From: Thalassovita mangrovi
GTDB taxonomy: Bacteria > Pseudomonadota > Alphaproteobacteria > Rhodobacterales > Rhodobacteraceae
Assembly: GCF_009857745.1 (NCBI RefSeq)
Contig: NZ_WWEN01000007.1
Coordinates: forward strand, 1-64,000
DNA length: 64,000 nucleotides
Reading direction: 5' to 3'
Below are positions 1 to 9,345 of this stretch, piece by piece. Below the pieces are notes generated by a model. The model made no database searches. It was not told where the DNA came from and worked only from the letters and a program-made list of their open reading frames with translations. How positions within the stretch are numbered: the stretch's first letter is position 1; the number at the start of each line of letters is the position of its first letter. A program made the position numbers and the translations under genes.

Positions 1-1665
1 CCCGCCGCCCCCGGCCAGCCGACCCGCAGCTACCTGTCCGAGGTCCGGTCCCGCTCGCAGGCCGCCGCCGCCCCGCCCCCCGCGCCACGCCGCCCGCAGG
101 CACAGGCGCAAACCCAGGCACAGCCTCAGGCAACCGCCCCCGCCCGCCCGAAACGCACCGCCGCCCCGGCCGAAGGCCTCCCCGTCGAAGGAATGGTGTC
201 CTCGGCCAACGAGGTCAGCGTCGATCAGGAAATCGACGCCATCCGCAAGGAAGGCCTGACCGGGCAGCAATTGCGCATGGCCCGGCGCGTGGCACAGAAA
301 CGCGGCCTGGCCCCGACATCTGATTTCGACGCCATCCGGCTGCTGCGCGCCAACGGGATCGACCCGTTCAAGCGCTCGACCATGCTGGAACTGGTGGTGC
401 CGCAGGAAGACCCGGCCGAACAACAGGCCAAGCCCCCGGCAAAGACCAAGACCCAGCTGCCGCAAACCGTGCCGCCGAAAGGCCAGACCCTGCCCTCGAC
501 CGAGGTCAGCCCGGCCGAACGCCGCAGCTCGGAAATCATGGAAATCCAGAAGGACATCGCCCGGCGGCGGCGGCGCAAGCTGACGCTGCTGCTGACCCGG
601 CTGGCATTCTTCATCTTCCTGCCGACGCTGCTGGTCGGCTGGTATTATTACTTCGTCGCCACGCCGCTTTACGCCACCAAGTCGGAATTCCTGATCCTCG
701 AAGCGGATGCGACCGGCGGCTCGGCCCTGGGCGGGCTGTTGTCGGGCACCCAATTCGCCACCAACCAGGATGCGATCGCGGTGCAAAGCTACCTGATGTC
801 GCGCGATGCGATGAAGCGGCTGGACCAGGATCTGGGCTTCAAGGCGCATTTCAGCGAAGACCATATCGACCCGATCAAGCGGCTGCCCGCCGATGCCTCG
901 GACGAAGCCGCCTACAAGATCTACAAGCGCAACGTGAAGATCGGCTATGACCCGACCGAAGGCGTGATCCGCATGGAAGTGATCGCCCCCGACCCGCAGG
1001 TCAGCGCCGCCTTTTCCGAACACCTGATTTCCTATGCCGAGGAACGGGTCGACGAACTGTCCCGGCGCAAGCGCGAAGACCAGATGCGCGAAGCCCGCGC
1101 CAGCCTGGATACCGCCAAGGCCGAACGTCGCCAGGCGCAGGAACAGCTGGTCCTGCTGCAGGAAGGCACCCTGCTGGACCCCGAAGGCGAAATGGCCAGC
1201 ATCAGGGCGCTGATCAACAACGTGGAAATGCAGCTGCAGGACAAGGAACTGCAATTGCAGACCCAGCTGAACAACGCCCGTCCCAACCGGTCGAAGGTCG
1301 AGGCGCTGGAAACCGAAACCCGGCTGCTGCGGGCCGAACTGGACAAGCAGCGCGCGCGGCTGAACGAGGCCTCGGTCGGCGACACTTCGCTGGCGGCCAA
1401 GGCGGCACAGATCCAGATGGCGCAGGCCGACCTGGCCACCGCCGACATGTTCCTGCAATCGGCGCTGCAGAACGAAAAGCAGACCGCGCTGGAGGCCAAC
1501 CGACAGGTGCGCTACCTGACCACCTCGGTGCGGCCGGTGGCGCCGGACGACGCCACCTATCCGCGCGCGTTCGAAAACACGATCCTGGCCTTCCTGGTTC
1601 TGTCGGGGGTCTATCTGATGGTGTCGCTCACCGCCTCGATCCTGCGCGAACAGGTTTCGTCCTGA
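1..1665 (+). CDS. Capsular polysaccharide export inner-membrane protein, KpsE/CtrB/BexC type (5' end outside window)
   Basis: The frame is open from base 1, so the true start lies upstream; an in-frame ATG at 193 is probably internal. The visible part begins with a Pro/Ala/Gln-rich stretch, then a small cytoplasmic helical module (around MARRVAQKRGL and LLRANGIDPF). A membrane segment follows (about 600-660), then a long periplasmic region with a strong heptad coiled coil (about 1030-1500), and a C-terminal membrane segment ending in a short cytoplasmic tail. Two membrane helices flanking a periplasmic coiled coil is the layout of polysaccharide co-polymerases that link an ABC capsule exporter to the outer-membrane channel. 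The rest of a capsule locus would be expected upstream. The next gene makes sugar-phosphate precursors. Family confidence is good; the polymer is unknown. Confidence 0.8.
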   Translation, partial: PAAPGQPTRSYLSEVRSRSQAAAAPPPAPRRPQAQAQTQAQPQATAPARPKRTAAPAEGLPVEGMVSSANEVSVDQEIDAIRKEGLTGQQLRMARRVAQKRGLAPTSDFDAIRLLRANGIDPFKRSTMLELVVPQEDPAEQQAKPPAKTKTQLPQTVPPKGQTLPSTEVSPAERRSSEIMEIQKDIARRRRRKLTLLLTRLAFFIFLPTLLVGWYYYFVATPLYATKSEFLILEADATGGSALGGLLSGTQFATNQDAIAVQSYLMSRDAMKRLDQDLGFKAHFSEDHIDPIKRLPADASDEAAYKIYKRNVKIGYDPTEGVIRMEVIAPDPQVSAAFSEHLISYAEERVDELSRRKREDQMREARASLDTAKAERRQAQEQLVLLQEGTLLDPEGEMASIRALINNVEMQLQDKELQLQTQLNNARPNRSKVEALETETRLLRAELDKQRARLNEASVGDTSLAAKAAQIQMAQADLATADMFLQSALQNEKQTALEANRQVRYLTTSVRPVAPDDATYPRAFENTILAFLVLSGVYLMVSLTASILREQVSS

Positions 1666-1680
1666 TCCGGCCCTGATCCT

Positions 1681-1713
1681 GCGGACCGCCTGCCCAATCG
1701 GCGGGCGGTCCGC
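1681..1713 (+). terminator. Strong hairpin after the capsule-export gene
   Basis: A 14-bp stem (1681-1694 with 1700-1713, one G-T pair) and a 5-nt loop lie 16 nt after the stop codon. There is no clear U-run, so it may be a Rho-assisted terminator or a 3'-end stabilising structure. Confidence 0.6.
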
Positions 1714-1811
1714 CACCAACTGCCGCAAAAATCACCACCCCTTTGTTGTATTCCCGCCATATGCTGGGCATACAAGTTGGGTAAAATTGTAATTCCGAAG
1801 CGAGCCTTGAA

Positions 1812-3308
1812 GTGACCAAACCCATTCCCGACGTCACCCCCAATACCTGGGAATTCCTCCGCGACCCGATGATCAAGCCGACCGGGTTCCGCGAATATGA
1901 TGCGCGGTGGAAATATCCCGACGAAATCAACCTGCCGGGAATGACCGCTCTGGGGCTCGGGATCGGCACCCAGATACGCAAGCACGGGCTCGACCCGGTG
2001 ATCGCCGTGGGCAACGATTACCGCGACTATTCGCTGGCGATCAAACAGGCGCTGGTGATCGGGCTGATGCAGGCCGGCATCCGGGTCAAGGATATCGGCC
2101 CCTGCATCACGCCGATGGCCTATTTCAGCCAGTTCCACCTCGACGCGCCCGCCGTGGCGATGGTCACCGCGTCGCACAACCCGAACGGCTGGACCGGCGT
2201 CAAGATGGGGTTCCAGCGGCCGCTGACCCACGGGCCGGATGAAATGGCCGAACTGCGCGACATCGTGCTGGAAGGCCGCGGGGAAGCGGCGCCGGGCGGA
2301 TCGTACGAAACCGTCGACGGCGTGTTCGATGCCTATATGGACGACCTGGTGGGCGATTTCAAAATGACCCGCAAGCTCAAGGTCGTCTGCGCCACCGGCA
2401 ACGGCACCGCCTCGGCCTTCGCGCCGAAACTGTTCGAACGGCTCGGGGTCGAGGTGGTCGAAAGCCACAACCGGCTCGATTACACCTTCCCCAATTACAA
2501 CCCCAACCCCGAAGCGATGGAAATGCTGCACGACATGTCGGACAGCGTGAAAGCCAGCGGCGCCGATTTCGCGCTCGGCTTCGACGGCGACGGCGACCGC
2601 TGCGGCGTGGTGGACGACGAGGGCGAGGAAATCTTCGCCGACAAGGTCGGCGTGATCATGGCCCGCGACCTGGCCAAGCTCTACCCCGGATCGACCTTCG
2701 TGGCGGACGTGAAATCGACCGGGCTTTTCGCCTCCGATCCCGAGCTGAAGAAATACGACATCAAGGCCGATTACTGGAAAACCGGCCACAGCCACATGAA
2801 ACGCCGGGTCCATGCCCTGGGTGCGCTGGCGGGGTTTGAAAAATCCGGCCACTATTTCCTCGCTGGGGATATCGGGCGCGGCTATGACGACGGCATGCGG
2901 GTGGCGGTGGAAATCTGCAAGCTGATGGACCGCAACCCGGACATGAAAATGTCCGACCTGCGCAAGGCGCTGCCGAAAACCTGGTCGACGCCGACCATGT
3001 CGCCCCATTGCGCCGATACCGAAAAATACGCGGTACTGGACCGGCTGGTGGCGAAACTCGTCGCCAAGGCCGAGGCGGGCGACTCCATCGCCGGCAAGCC
3101 GATCAAGGAAGTCGTCACCGTGAACGGCGCGCGCGTCATCCTGGAAAACGGCTCCTGGGGGCTGGTGCGCGCCTCGTCCAACACCCCCAACCTGGTGGTG
3201 GTCTGCGAATCCAGCGAAAGCGAAGACGAGATGCGTGCCATCTTCGCCGATATCGACGCGGTGATCCGCACCGAACCGCTGGTCGGCGATTACGATCAGA
3301 AAATCTGA
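1812..3308 (+). CDS. Phosphomannomutase/phosphoglucomutase
   Basis: This 498-aa protein belongs to the alpha-D-phosphohexomutase family, which interconverts hexose 1- and 6-phosphates through a phosphoserine. The phosphoserine loop (TASHNPNGWTG, about residue 120), the metal-binding loop (GFDGDGDRCG, about residue 257) and the C-terminal phosphate-binding loop (RASSNTPN) are all visible. The start is GTG at 1812, directly before the conserved N-terminus. It supplies mannose-1-P or glucose-1-P for nucleotide sugars, in keeping with the capsule-export gene upstream, although a hairpin and about 145 nt separate the two. Which hexose it prefers cannot be read from sequence. Confidence 0.92.
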   Translation: MTKPIPDVTPNTWEFLRDPMIKPTGFREYDARWKYPDEINLPGMTALGLGIGTQIRKHGLDPVIAVGNDYRDYSLAIKQALVIGLMQAGIRVKDIGPCITPMAYFSQFHLDAPAVAMVTASHNPNGWTGVKMGFQRPLTHGPDEMAELRDIVLEGRGEAAPGGSYETVDGVFDAYMDDLVGDFKMTRKLKVVCATGNGTASAFAPKLFERLGVEVVESHNRLDYTFPNYNPNPEAMEMLHDMSDSVKASGADFALGFDGDGDRCGVVDDEGEEIFADKVGVIMARDLAKLYPGSTFVADVKSTGLFASDPELKKYDIKADYWKTGHSHMKRRVHALGALAGFEKSGHYFLAGDIGRGYDDGMRVAVEICKLMDRNPDMKMSDLRKALPKTWSTPTMSPHCADTEKYAVLDRLVAKLVAKAEAGDSIAGKPIKEVVTVNGARVILENGSWGLVRASSNTPNLVVVCESSESEDEMRAIFADIDAVIRTEPLVGDYDQKI

Positions 3309-3316
3309 TCCCCCGG

Positions 3317-3348
3317 GCGGCAGGCCAAACCCTGCCGCTTCTTCTGTT
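3317..3348 (+). terminator. Terminator of the phosphohexomutase gene
   Basis: An 8-bp GC stem (3317-3324 with 3331-3338, loop of 6) begins 8 nt after the stop codon and runs into the T-rich tract TTCTTCTGTT. That tract is also the left end of the repeat element described next. Confidence 0.6.
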
Positions 3349-3405
3349 CAAAAATATCCCGGGGGTGAATGCGCGCCACGCGCGCAGAGGGGGCAGCGCC
3401 CCCTC
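3338..3405 (+). repeat. Structured intergenic repeat, copy 1 of 3
   Basis: The element has three parts: the conserved block CTTCTTCTGTTC followed by AAAATATCCCGGGGG, a variable inner hairpin (here short and GC-only, GCGCG...CGCGC, 3371-3383), and a conserved outer hairpin GGGGGC-AGC-GCCCCC (3387-3394 with 3398-3405). It lies between two convergent genes and touches the stop codon of the minus-strand gene. Copies 2 and 3 are at 25157 and 40421. Confidence 0.8.
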
Positions 3406-3409
3406 CCCC

Positions 3410-4513
3410 CTACCCGGTCGCGAACCGCGCCGGATCAAGCATCGCGATAACCTCCGGCGCGACCTCCGGGCTGAGCCCCACAATCAGCGCCGCCGTCAAC
3501 CGCGACAGCGCCGGTGCGGTCTGCACGCCATAGCCGCCCTGCCCGGCAAGCCAGAAAAATCCCTCCGCCTGCGGATCGAACCCGGCCAGCGGGGTGCGGT
3601 CGGGCGCGAAGCTGCGCAGCCCGGCCCAGCTGTGTTCGACCCGGGTCACCGGCATGGTCACCGCCTGTTCGAACCGGTGCAGCCCCTCGGCCAGCACCAT
3701 GTCGTCGGGCCAGGCGTCATGCGGCTCGACCGGGTCCTCGTCGGCCGGGCTGACCATCAGCTTGCCCGCCTCGGGCTTGGCGTACCAGCGTTCCGTGATG
3801 CTACCGAACAGCGGCCAGCGGCGCAGGTCATGACCTCCCGGCGCAGGCAGGATCGCCGCCGAGCGGCGCATCGGCTGTATCGCGATGGGCAACGCCCCGG
3901 CCATCTGCCCGATCTGCCCGGCCCAGGCCCCGGCGGCGTTCACCACGATGGGTGCTGCATACTCCGCCCCGCCCGCGCTGACCTGCCAGACCCCGCCCAA
4001 GCGCAGCAGCGCCGTGACCGGCGCGCCGGTGACGATCCGGCCGCCGCGCGTGCTCAGCAGCCGCTGATAGCCCGACAGCATGCGGTCGACGTCGATATCC
4101 TGCGCGTCCCATTCGATGGCGGCCGATGCGATCCGTTCCGGGCGCAGGATCGGCACCAGCTCGACCGCCTGTTCCGGCGTCAGCATGTCCATCCCCACCG
4201 CGTCGGCGACATAGGCGTCGAGCGTATCCACCTCGTCCTCCTCCGCCAGCATCAGCTCGCCGCGCGGCGATAGCAGCGAGCTGTCCGCCACCCCGTCGGG
4301 GTTTTCCAGGACGGGCGCCGAGGCCGCGTTCAGCGCCCTCAGCGTCGCGTTGCCGTAATTGCGGATGAAGATCGCCGCCGAGCGTCCGGTCGAATGATAG
4401 CCGGTGCGCGGTTCCGCCTCGAGCAGCAGAACCGACATGTGTTCGGCCAACATCGCGGCGGCGCTGACCCCGGCGATACCGCCGCCGATGACGATCACAT
4501 CCGCATGGGTCAT
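3410..4513 (-). CDS. FAD-dependent oxidoreductase (DAO/glycine oxidase-like)
   Basis: This 367-aa protein has an N-terminal Rossmann dinucleotide motif (VIVIGGGIAGVSAA, residues 6-19), an acidic end of the second strand (LLLEAE), and the C-terminal FAD loop of the D-amino-acid oxidase/glycine oxidase superfamily (GLRSFAPDRTPLAG, then GQGGYGVQTAP). Such enzymes oxidise amino acids or N-methylated amines. The substrate is not evident. The ATG at 4513 overlaps the stop of the M3 peptidase (ATGA), so translation of the two is probably coupled. A peptidase plus an amino-acid oxidase would fit peptide catabolism, which is inference. Confidence 0.85.
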   Translation of the reverse strand: MTHADVIVIGGGIAGVSAAAMLAEHMSVLLLEAEPRTGYHSTGRSAAIFIRNYGNATLRALNAASAPVLENPDGVADSSLLSPRGELMLAEEDEVDTLDAYVADAVGMDMLTPEQAVELVPILRPERIASAAIEWDAQDIDVDRMLSGYQRLLSTRGGRIVTGAPVTALLRLGGVWQVSAGGAEYAAPIVVNAAGAWAGQIGQMAGALPIAIQPMRRSAAILPAPGGHDLRRWPLFGSITERWYAKPEAGKLMVSPADEDPVEPHDAWPDDMVLAEGLHRFEQAVTMPVTRVEHSWAGLRSFAPDRTPLAGFDPQAEGFFWLAGQGGYGVQTAPALSRLTAALIVGLSPEVAPEVIAMLDPARFATG

Positions 4514-6522
4514 GCCGCCAACCCGCGCCCTTTCAGCAGCGCCTCGACCCCCGGCATCCGGCCGCGGAACGCCTTGTAGAGGTCCTCGGCCTCCTGCGAG
4601 CCGCCGGTGGACAGGATGTTGGCCTCCAGCGCCTTGGCCTTTGCCGGATCGAACGGATCGCCCGCCTCCTCGAAGGCCTCGAACGCGTCGGCATCCATCA
4701 CCTCGGACCACATGTAGCTGTAATAGCCCGAACTGTAGCCGTCGCCGGAAAACACATGGGCGAATTGCGGCGTGGCGTGGCGCATGGCGATCTGTTTCGG
4801 CATGCCCAGCCGGTCCAGAACCTCGGCCTGCATCGCCATCGGATCGGCGGGCGCCGCGCCCTTGTGGAATTCCAGGTCCACCAGTGCCGAGGCCACATAT
4901 TCCACCGTCTGGAAGCCCTGATCGAAATTCGCTGCCCCCAGAACCTTGTCCAGCATCGCCTTGGGCATCGGTTCACCGGTTTCGGCATGGGTGGCGAATT
5001 CTTCCAGCACCGCGGGGACTTCCAGCCAGTGCTCGTAAAGCTGGCTCGGCAGTTCGACGAAATCGCGCGCCACCGAGGTGCCCGAGATGCTTTCGTACGT
5101 CACGTTGGACAGCATCTGGTGCAGCGCGTGGCCGAATTCGTGGAACAGCGTGCGCGCGTCGTCATAGGACAGAAGCGCCGGGTCGGCCTTGGCGAAGTTG
5201 CAGACGTTAATGACGACCGGCGCCTGGTCCTTCGGAAACTTCGCCTGCGCCCGCATCGCCGAACACCACGCGCCCGACCGTTTCGATCCGCGCGCGAAAT
5301 AATCGCCGATGAAGACCGCCACGTGCTTGCCGTTCCGGGTCACTTCCCAGGCGCGGCAATCGGGGTGGTACAGCGCCGCGTCGAGCGGTTTGAATTCCAG
5401 CCCGAACAGCCGGTTGGCGCAGGCAAAGGAGGCCTCGATCATCCGGTCGAGCTGCAGGTAGGGTTTCAGCGCCGCCTCGTCCAGATCGTGTTCCGCCTTG
5501 CGGCGCTTGGCGGCGTAGTAATGCCAGTCCCAGGCTTCCAGATCACCGTTGACGCCGTCCTCGTGCATCATCGCTTCCAGCACCTTGGCGTCTTCCTCGG
5601 CCCGCGCCTTGGCCGGGGCCCAGACCGCCAGCAAAAGCTCCTCCACCTTTTCAGGTGTCTTCGCCATTTCGGTTTCCAGCTTGTAGGCGGCGAAATTGTC
5701 GTAACCCAGAAGGTGCGCGCGTTCTTCGCGCAGCTTCAGGATTTCGGCGGCGATGTCGCGGTTGTCGTGATCGCCGCCATTGGCCCCGCGCGCCACGAAG
5801 GCCTTGTAGGCTTTTTCGCGCAAATTCCGGCGCGGCGAGAATTGCAGGAACGGCGTGATGATCGACCGCGAGGTGGTGACGATAGGACCGTCGATGCCCT
5901 TTTCCTCGCCCGCCGCGCGCATTGCGCCCACGACAAAATCGGGCAGGCCTTCTAGGTCGTCCTCGCCCACTTGCATGAACCATTCGCGTTCATCTGCCAG
6001 CAGGTTCTGGGTGAACTGGGTGCCCAAGGTGGCCAGCCGCCCCTTGATTTCGGCCATCCGCTTGTCGGCGTCGCCTTCCAGCGCGGCACCGGAACGGACG
6101 AAGCCGCGATGGGTCAGCATCAAGACCCGTTGCTGTTCCTCGCTCAGCCCCAGGTCGTCCTTGCGTGCCCACAGATCGGCGACCCGCTGAAACAGCGGTT
6201 TGTTCGATGAAATCGCCGCAAAATGCGCCGCCAGTTTCGGGGAAAAGTCCCGCTGCAGCTTTTCGCGCTCGGGATTGCTGTCGGCGCCCGCCACGGTGAA
6301 GAAGACCGACAGCACCTTGTCCATCGCCTCGCCCGCCGCTTCCAGCGCCTCGATGGTGTTGGCGAAGCTCGGCGCCTCCGCTTTGCCCGCGATGGCGTCG
6401 ATTTCGGCGTTGTGCCGGGCCAGAGCGGTTTCGAAGGCGGGGGCGAAATCTTCGTCGCGGATGCGGTCGAAGGGGGCGATTTCAAACGGCGTGTTCCACT
6501 GGGACAGAAGCGGGTTGGTCAT
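4510..6522 (-). CDS. M3-family metallopeptidase (peptidyl-dipeptidase / oligopeptidase A type)
   Basis: This 670-aa thimet-oligopeptidase-family enzyme has the zinc motif HEFGH (about residues 458-462) followed by the conserved block ending FVELPSQLYEHWL, which carries the downstream Glu ligand region. The length is usual for Dcp/PrlC (about 680 aa). There is no signal peptide, so it is probably cytoplasmic and degrades short peptides. The start was set at 6522 because AAGGAGA lies just upstream in transcript sense; the open frame continues further upstream without family similarity. Dcp and OpdA cannot be separated by eye. Confidence 0.93.
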   Translation of the reverse strand: MTNPLLSQWNTPFEIAPFDRIRDEDFAPAFETALARHNAEIDAIAGKAEAPSFANTIEALEAAGEAMDKVLSVFFTVAGADSNPEREKLQRDFSPKLAAHFAAISSNKPLFQRVADLWARKDDLGLSEEQQRVLMLTHRGFVRSGAALEGDADKRMAEIKGRLATLGTQFTQNLLADEREWFMQVGEDDLEGLPDFVVGAMRAAGEEKGIDGPIVTTSRSIITPFLQFSPRRNLREKAYKAFVARGANGGDHDNRDIAAEILKLREERAHLLGYDNFAAYKLETEMAKTPEKVEELLLAVWAPAKARAEEDAKVLEAMMHEDGVNGDLEAWDWHYYAAKRRKAEHDLDEAALKPYLQLDRMIEASFACANRLFGLEFKPLDAALYHPDCRAWEVTRNGKHVAVFIGDYFARGSKRSGAWCSAMRAQAKFPKDQAPVVINVCNFAKADPALLSYDDARTLFHEFGHALHQMLSNVTYESISGTSVARDFVELPSQLYEHWLEVPAVLEEFATHAETGEPMPKAMLDKVLGAANFDQGFQTVEYVASALVDLEFHKGAAPADPMAMQAEVLDRLGMPKQIAMRHATPQFAHVFSGDGYSSGYYSYMWSEVMDADAFEAFEEAGDPFDPAKAKALEANILSTGGSQEAEDLYKAFRGRMPGVEALLKGRGLAA

Positions 6523-6578
6523 GAACGGGTCTCCTTTGCAAGGCAAGGTAGGCCCGTTGTTTTGGGACTTCCAGCCCC

Positions 6579-7616
6579 CTAATGCGCCCCGCAGACCGGG
6601 CAGTCGGCGCGTTTCTTCAGCGTGATCTTGCGGCTCTCGCCCCAAAGCGCGTCATAGATCATCATTTCGCCCCTGAGCGCCGCGCCCGCACCGGTGATCA
6701 GCTTGATCGCCTCCACCGCCATCATCGCGCCGATCACGCCGGGCAACGGCCCGATCACGCCCGCCTCGGCGCAGGAAGGCGCGAGTCCGGGCGCAGGGGC
6801 TTCGGGGAAGATGCATTGATAGCAGGGGCCCGAGGTGGCCGGGTCGAAGGCGCTCAGCTGGCCTTCCCATTGCGACAAGGCGCCGGAAATCAGCGGCTTG
6901 CCCAGTTTCACCGCCGCCGCATTGGCGAGGTAACGGGTGGTGAAATTGTCGGTGCCGTCGAGGATCAGATCGTAATCGGCGAACAGGTCTTCGGCCATGT
7001 CGGCCTCGAGCCGCCGCTTGTAGGGGCGCACGATGACGAAGGGGTTCTGCGCCTCCATCGCGGCCTTGGCGGAAAACACCTTGGCCATGCCGATATCGGC
7101 GTCGCGGTGGATCACCTGCCGCTGCAGGTTGGAATTGTCGACCTCGTCATCGTCGATCACGCCGATGGTGCCGACCCCCGCCGCCGCCAGATACAGCAGC
7201 GCGGGCGATCCCAGCCCGCCGGCCCCGATCACCAGCACCTTAGCATTCTTCAGCTTCTTCTGCCCTGCCCCGCCGATTTCGCGCAGCACGATGTGGCGGG
7301 CATAGCGGTTCAGTTCGGATTCGTTGAACGTGCCCGCGGGCTTTGCCGGTTCGGGTTCCGGCTGCGCCCGGTTGCGCGCCCAGACCAGCCCCTGGCGATA
7401 GACCAGCACCAGCGCGGCAAACCCGCCAAGCAGAAGCCAAGGCGCGGCCGATCCGCCGGTGGACTGGCGCAGCCCGTGACCGTCGGGCAGCACCAGATGC
7501 AGCACAACAACCGCCAGCCACAACAGCCCGATCATGGTCAAGCGCAGCTTGTAAGGGGTTTTCAACGCCACCCCAACGCCCCAAAGCGCCGCTGCCAATA
7601 CGAAGATCAACAGCAT
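6579..7616 (-). CDS. MoeB/ThiF-family adenylyltransferase with N-terminal membrane segments
   Basis: This is a 345-aa protein. Residues from about 100 on are a complete E1-like domain: the block RYARHIVLREIGG, the ATP loop GAGGLGSP, the Arg/Asp-rich region (DDDEVDNSNLQRQ), the substrate region DGTDNFTTR, and two zinc CxxC pairs (CYQC and the C-terminal CPVC). MoeB adenylates the C-terminus of MoaD for molybdopterin synthesis; ThiF does the same for ThiS. Residues 1-85 are unusual: about three hydrophobic segments that would hold the enzyme at the membrane, followed by a Pro/Glu linker. The ATG overlaps the dut stop by one base (TGATG). Which sulfur carrier it serves is not evident. Confidence 0.85.
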   Translation of the reverse strand: MLLIFVLAAALWGVGVALKTPYKLRLTMIGLLWLAVVVLHLVLPDGHGLRQSTGGSAAPWLLLGGFAALVLVYRQGLVWARNRAQPEPEPAKPAGTFNESELNRYARHIVLREIGGAGQKKLKNAKVLVIGAGGLGSPALLYLAAAGVGTIGVIDDDEVDNSNLQRQVIHRDADIGMAKVFSAKAAMEAQNPFVIVRPYKRRLEADMAEDLFADYDLILDGTDNFTTRYLANAAAVKLGKPLISGALSQWEGQLSAFDPATSGPCYQCIFPEAPAPGLAPSCAEAGVIGPLPGVIGAMMAVEAIKLITGAGAALRGEMMIYDALWGESRKITLKKRADCPVCGAH

Positions 7617-8080
7617 CAGCTGCGCCCGGTCGATCCGAAGCCGCCATCGCCGCGGGCGGTGGCGCTCAGCCCGTCGACCACGGCGAATTGCGCCTGTACC
7701 ACCGGCGCCACGATCATCTGCGCGATGCGGTCGCCATGGGCGACGTGGAAGGGCTGGTTGCTGGCGTTGTGCAGGATCACCCCCACCGGCCCGCGATAAT
7801 CGCTGTCGATGGTGCCGGGGCTGTTGGGGATGGTGATCCCGTGTTTCAGCGCCAGGCCGGAACGGGGGCGGATCTGCACCTCGTACCCGTTGGGGATCTC
7901 GAAGCGCAGCCCGGTCTGGATCAGCGCCCGGAATCCCGGCGCGAGGGTCATGCCCTCTTCGCGGAAATCGGGGGCGAAGTTGGCGCGGATATCGGCGCCC
8001 GCCGCGCCGGGGGTTTCATAGCTGGGCAAGGGAATGGCGCGGTCCGCGCCCTGATCCCAGATCACCGCGATCTGCACCAT
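7616..8080 (-). CDS. dut: dUTP diphosphatase
   Basis: This 154-aa trimeric dUTPase hydrolyses dUTP to dUMP, keeping uracil out of DNA and supplying dTMP synthesis. The five family motifs are in order, including motif 1 (AGADIRA), motif 2 ([10 protein letters not shown]), motif 3 ([13 protein letters not shown]) and the C-terminal glycine-rich arm ([10 protein letters not shown]) that closes over the active site. It starts one base after the coaBC stop and overlaps the next gene by one base. The coaBC-dut order is common in proteobacteria. Confidence 0.96.
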   Translation of the reverse strand: MVQIAVIWDQGADRAIPLPSYETPGAAGADIRANFAPDFREEGMTLAPGFRALIQTGLRFEIPNGYEVQIRPRSGLALKHGITIPNSPGTIDSDYRGPVGVILHNASNQPFHVAHGDRIAQMIVAPVVQAQFAVVDGLSATARGDGGFGSTGRS

Positions 8081-8081
8081 G

Positions 8082-9278
8082 TCAGGCTTCCTCCACCTTG
8101 TCTGCGATCCGTTTGGCCAGCCGCTTGGCGACCTCGGCCTTGTCCAGTCTCGGCCATTCCTCGACCCCGTCTTCGCGGATCAGGATGACGGCGTTTTCCG
8201 CCCCGCCCATGATGCCGGTTTCGGGGCGCACGTCGTTGGCCACGATCCAGTCGCATTGCTTGCGGGCGCGTTTCGCCGTGGCATTGGCGATGACATCGTC
8301 GGTTTCGGCGGCGAAGCCCACCACAAGGTCGGGACGGCCGGTTTTCATCTGGCTGATCGTGGCCAGGATGTCGGGGTTTTCGGCGAATTCCAGCACCGGC
8401 AGCTTGCCGTCCTGTTTCTTGATCTTGGATGCCGAGGATGACGCCACGCGCCAATCCGCCACCGCCGCGGCGAAGACCGCCACGTGGACGGGCAGCGCAT
8501 CCTGCACCGCCTGCAGCATCTGCTGCGCGGTTTCCACCGGCACCACGGTGACGCCCGTGGGCGGCGGCACGTCGGCCGGGCCGGTGATGAAGATCACATC
8601 GGCCCCCAAGGCCGCCAGCGCCGATGCGATGGCGGTGCCCTGCGCCCCCGAAGAGCGGTTGGCGATGTAGCGCACCGGGTCGATCGGTTCGTGCGTCGGC
8701 CCCGAGGTCACCAGCACCCGCTTGCCCCTGAGCGGCCCGCCGGTCAGGGCAGCTGTGACCGCCTCGACGATCTGCATCGGTTCGACCATCCGCCCCGGCC
8801 CGTATTCGCCGCAGGCCATGTCGCCCTGATCCGGGCCCAGAACGGTGATGCCGTCCTGTTGCAGGGCCGCCAGGTTGCGCTGCGTCGCGGGGTGTTCCCA
8901 CATCCGCACATTCATCGCCGGCGCGATCATCACCGGCGTGTCGGTCGCCATCAGCAGGGTCGAGGCCATGTCGTCGGCATGCCCACCCGCCATCTTGGCC
9001 ATCAGATCGGCGGTGGCGGGCACCACCAGCACCAGATCGGCCGCGCGCGACAGCTGGATATGGCCCATCTCGGCCTCGTCGGTCAGGTCGAACAGGTCGG
9101 TATAGGCCTTTTCGCCCGCCAGCGACGACACGGTCAGCGGCGTGACGAATTCCTGCGCCGCACGGGTCAGGACAGGCGTCACCGCCGCGCCGCGTTCGCG
9201 CAGGCGGCGGATCAGTTCCGGCACCTTGAAGGCCGCGATTCCGCCGCCGACGATCAACAAAATGCGCTTGCCGTTCAT
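8082..9278 (-). CDS. coaBC: Bifunctional phosphopantothenoylcysteine decarboxylase / phosphopantothenate-cysteine ligase
   Basis: This 398-aa fusion carries out two steps of coenzyme A synthesis. The N-terminal flavin half (CoaC) has GGGIAAFK near the start, [10 protein letters not shown] in the middle and the flap containing [11 protein letters not shown]. The C-terminal half (CoaB) starts at [19 protein letters not shown]. The ATG at 9278 was chosen because [13 protein letters not shown]-type starts are usual and a G-rich ribosome-binding sequence with AGG lies just upstream. It is the first gene of a tight coaBC-dut-moeB-like run and is separated from the upstream chaN gene by 67 nt. Confidence 0.95.
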   Translation of the reverse strand: MNGKRILLIVGGGIAAFKVPELIRRLRERGAAVTPVLTRAAQEFVTPLTVSSLAGEKAYTDLFDLTDEAEMGHIQLSRAADLVLVVPATADLMAKMAGGHADDMASTLLMATDTPVMIAPAMNVRMWEHPATQRNLAALQQDGITVLGPDQGDMACGEYGPGRMVEPMQIVEAVTAALTGGPLRGKRVLVTSGPTHEPIDPVRYIANRSSGAQGTAIASALAALGADVIFITGPADVPPPTGVTVVPVETAQQMLQAVQDALPVHVAVFAAAVADWRVASSSASKIKKQDGKLPVLEFAENPDILATISQMKTGRPDLVVGFAAETDDVIANATAKRARKQCDWIVANDVRPETGIMGGAENAVILIREDGVEEWPRLDKAEVAKRLAKRIADKVEEA

Positions 9279-9345
9279 CCTGCAATCCCCCCGTTCCAAG
9301 TTGCCCGGGACAGTAGGCCGCTCAAGGGGCGGAGACAAGGGCGGC

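Noticed and set aside
6523-6645. N-terminal extension of the M3 peptidase to 6645
   Set aside because: The extra residues do not resemble the family, and a strong ribosome-binding site precedes the ATG at 6522; the extension would also run into the 3' end of the MoeB-like gene.
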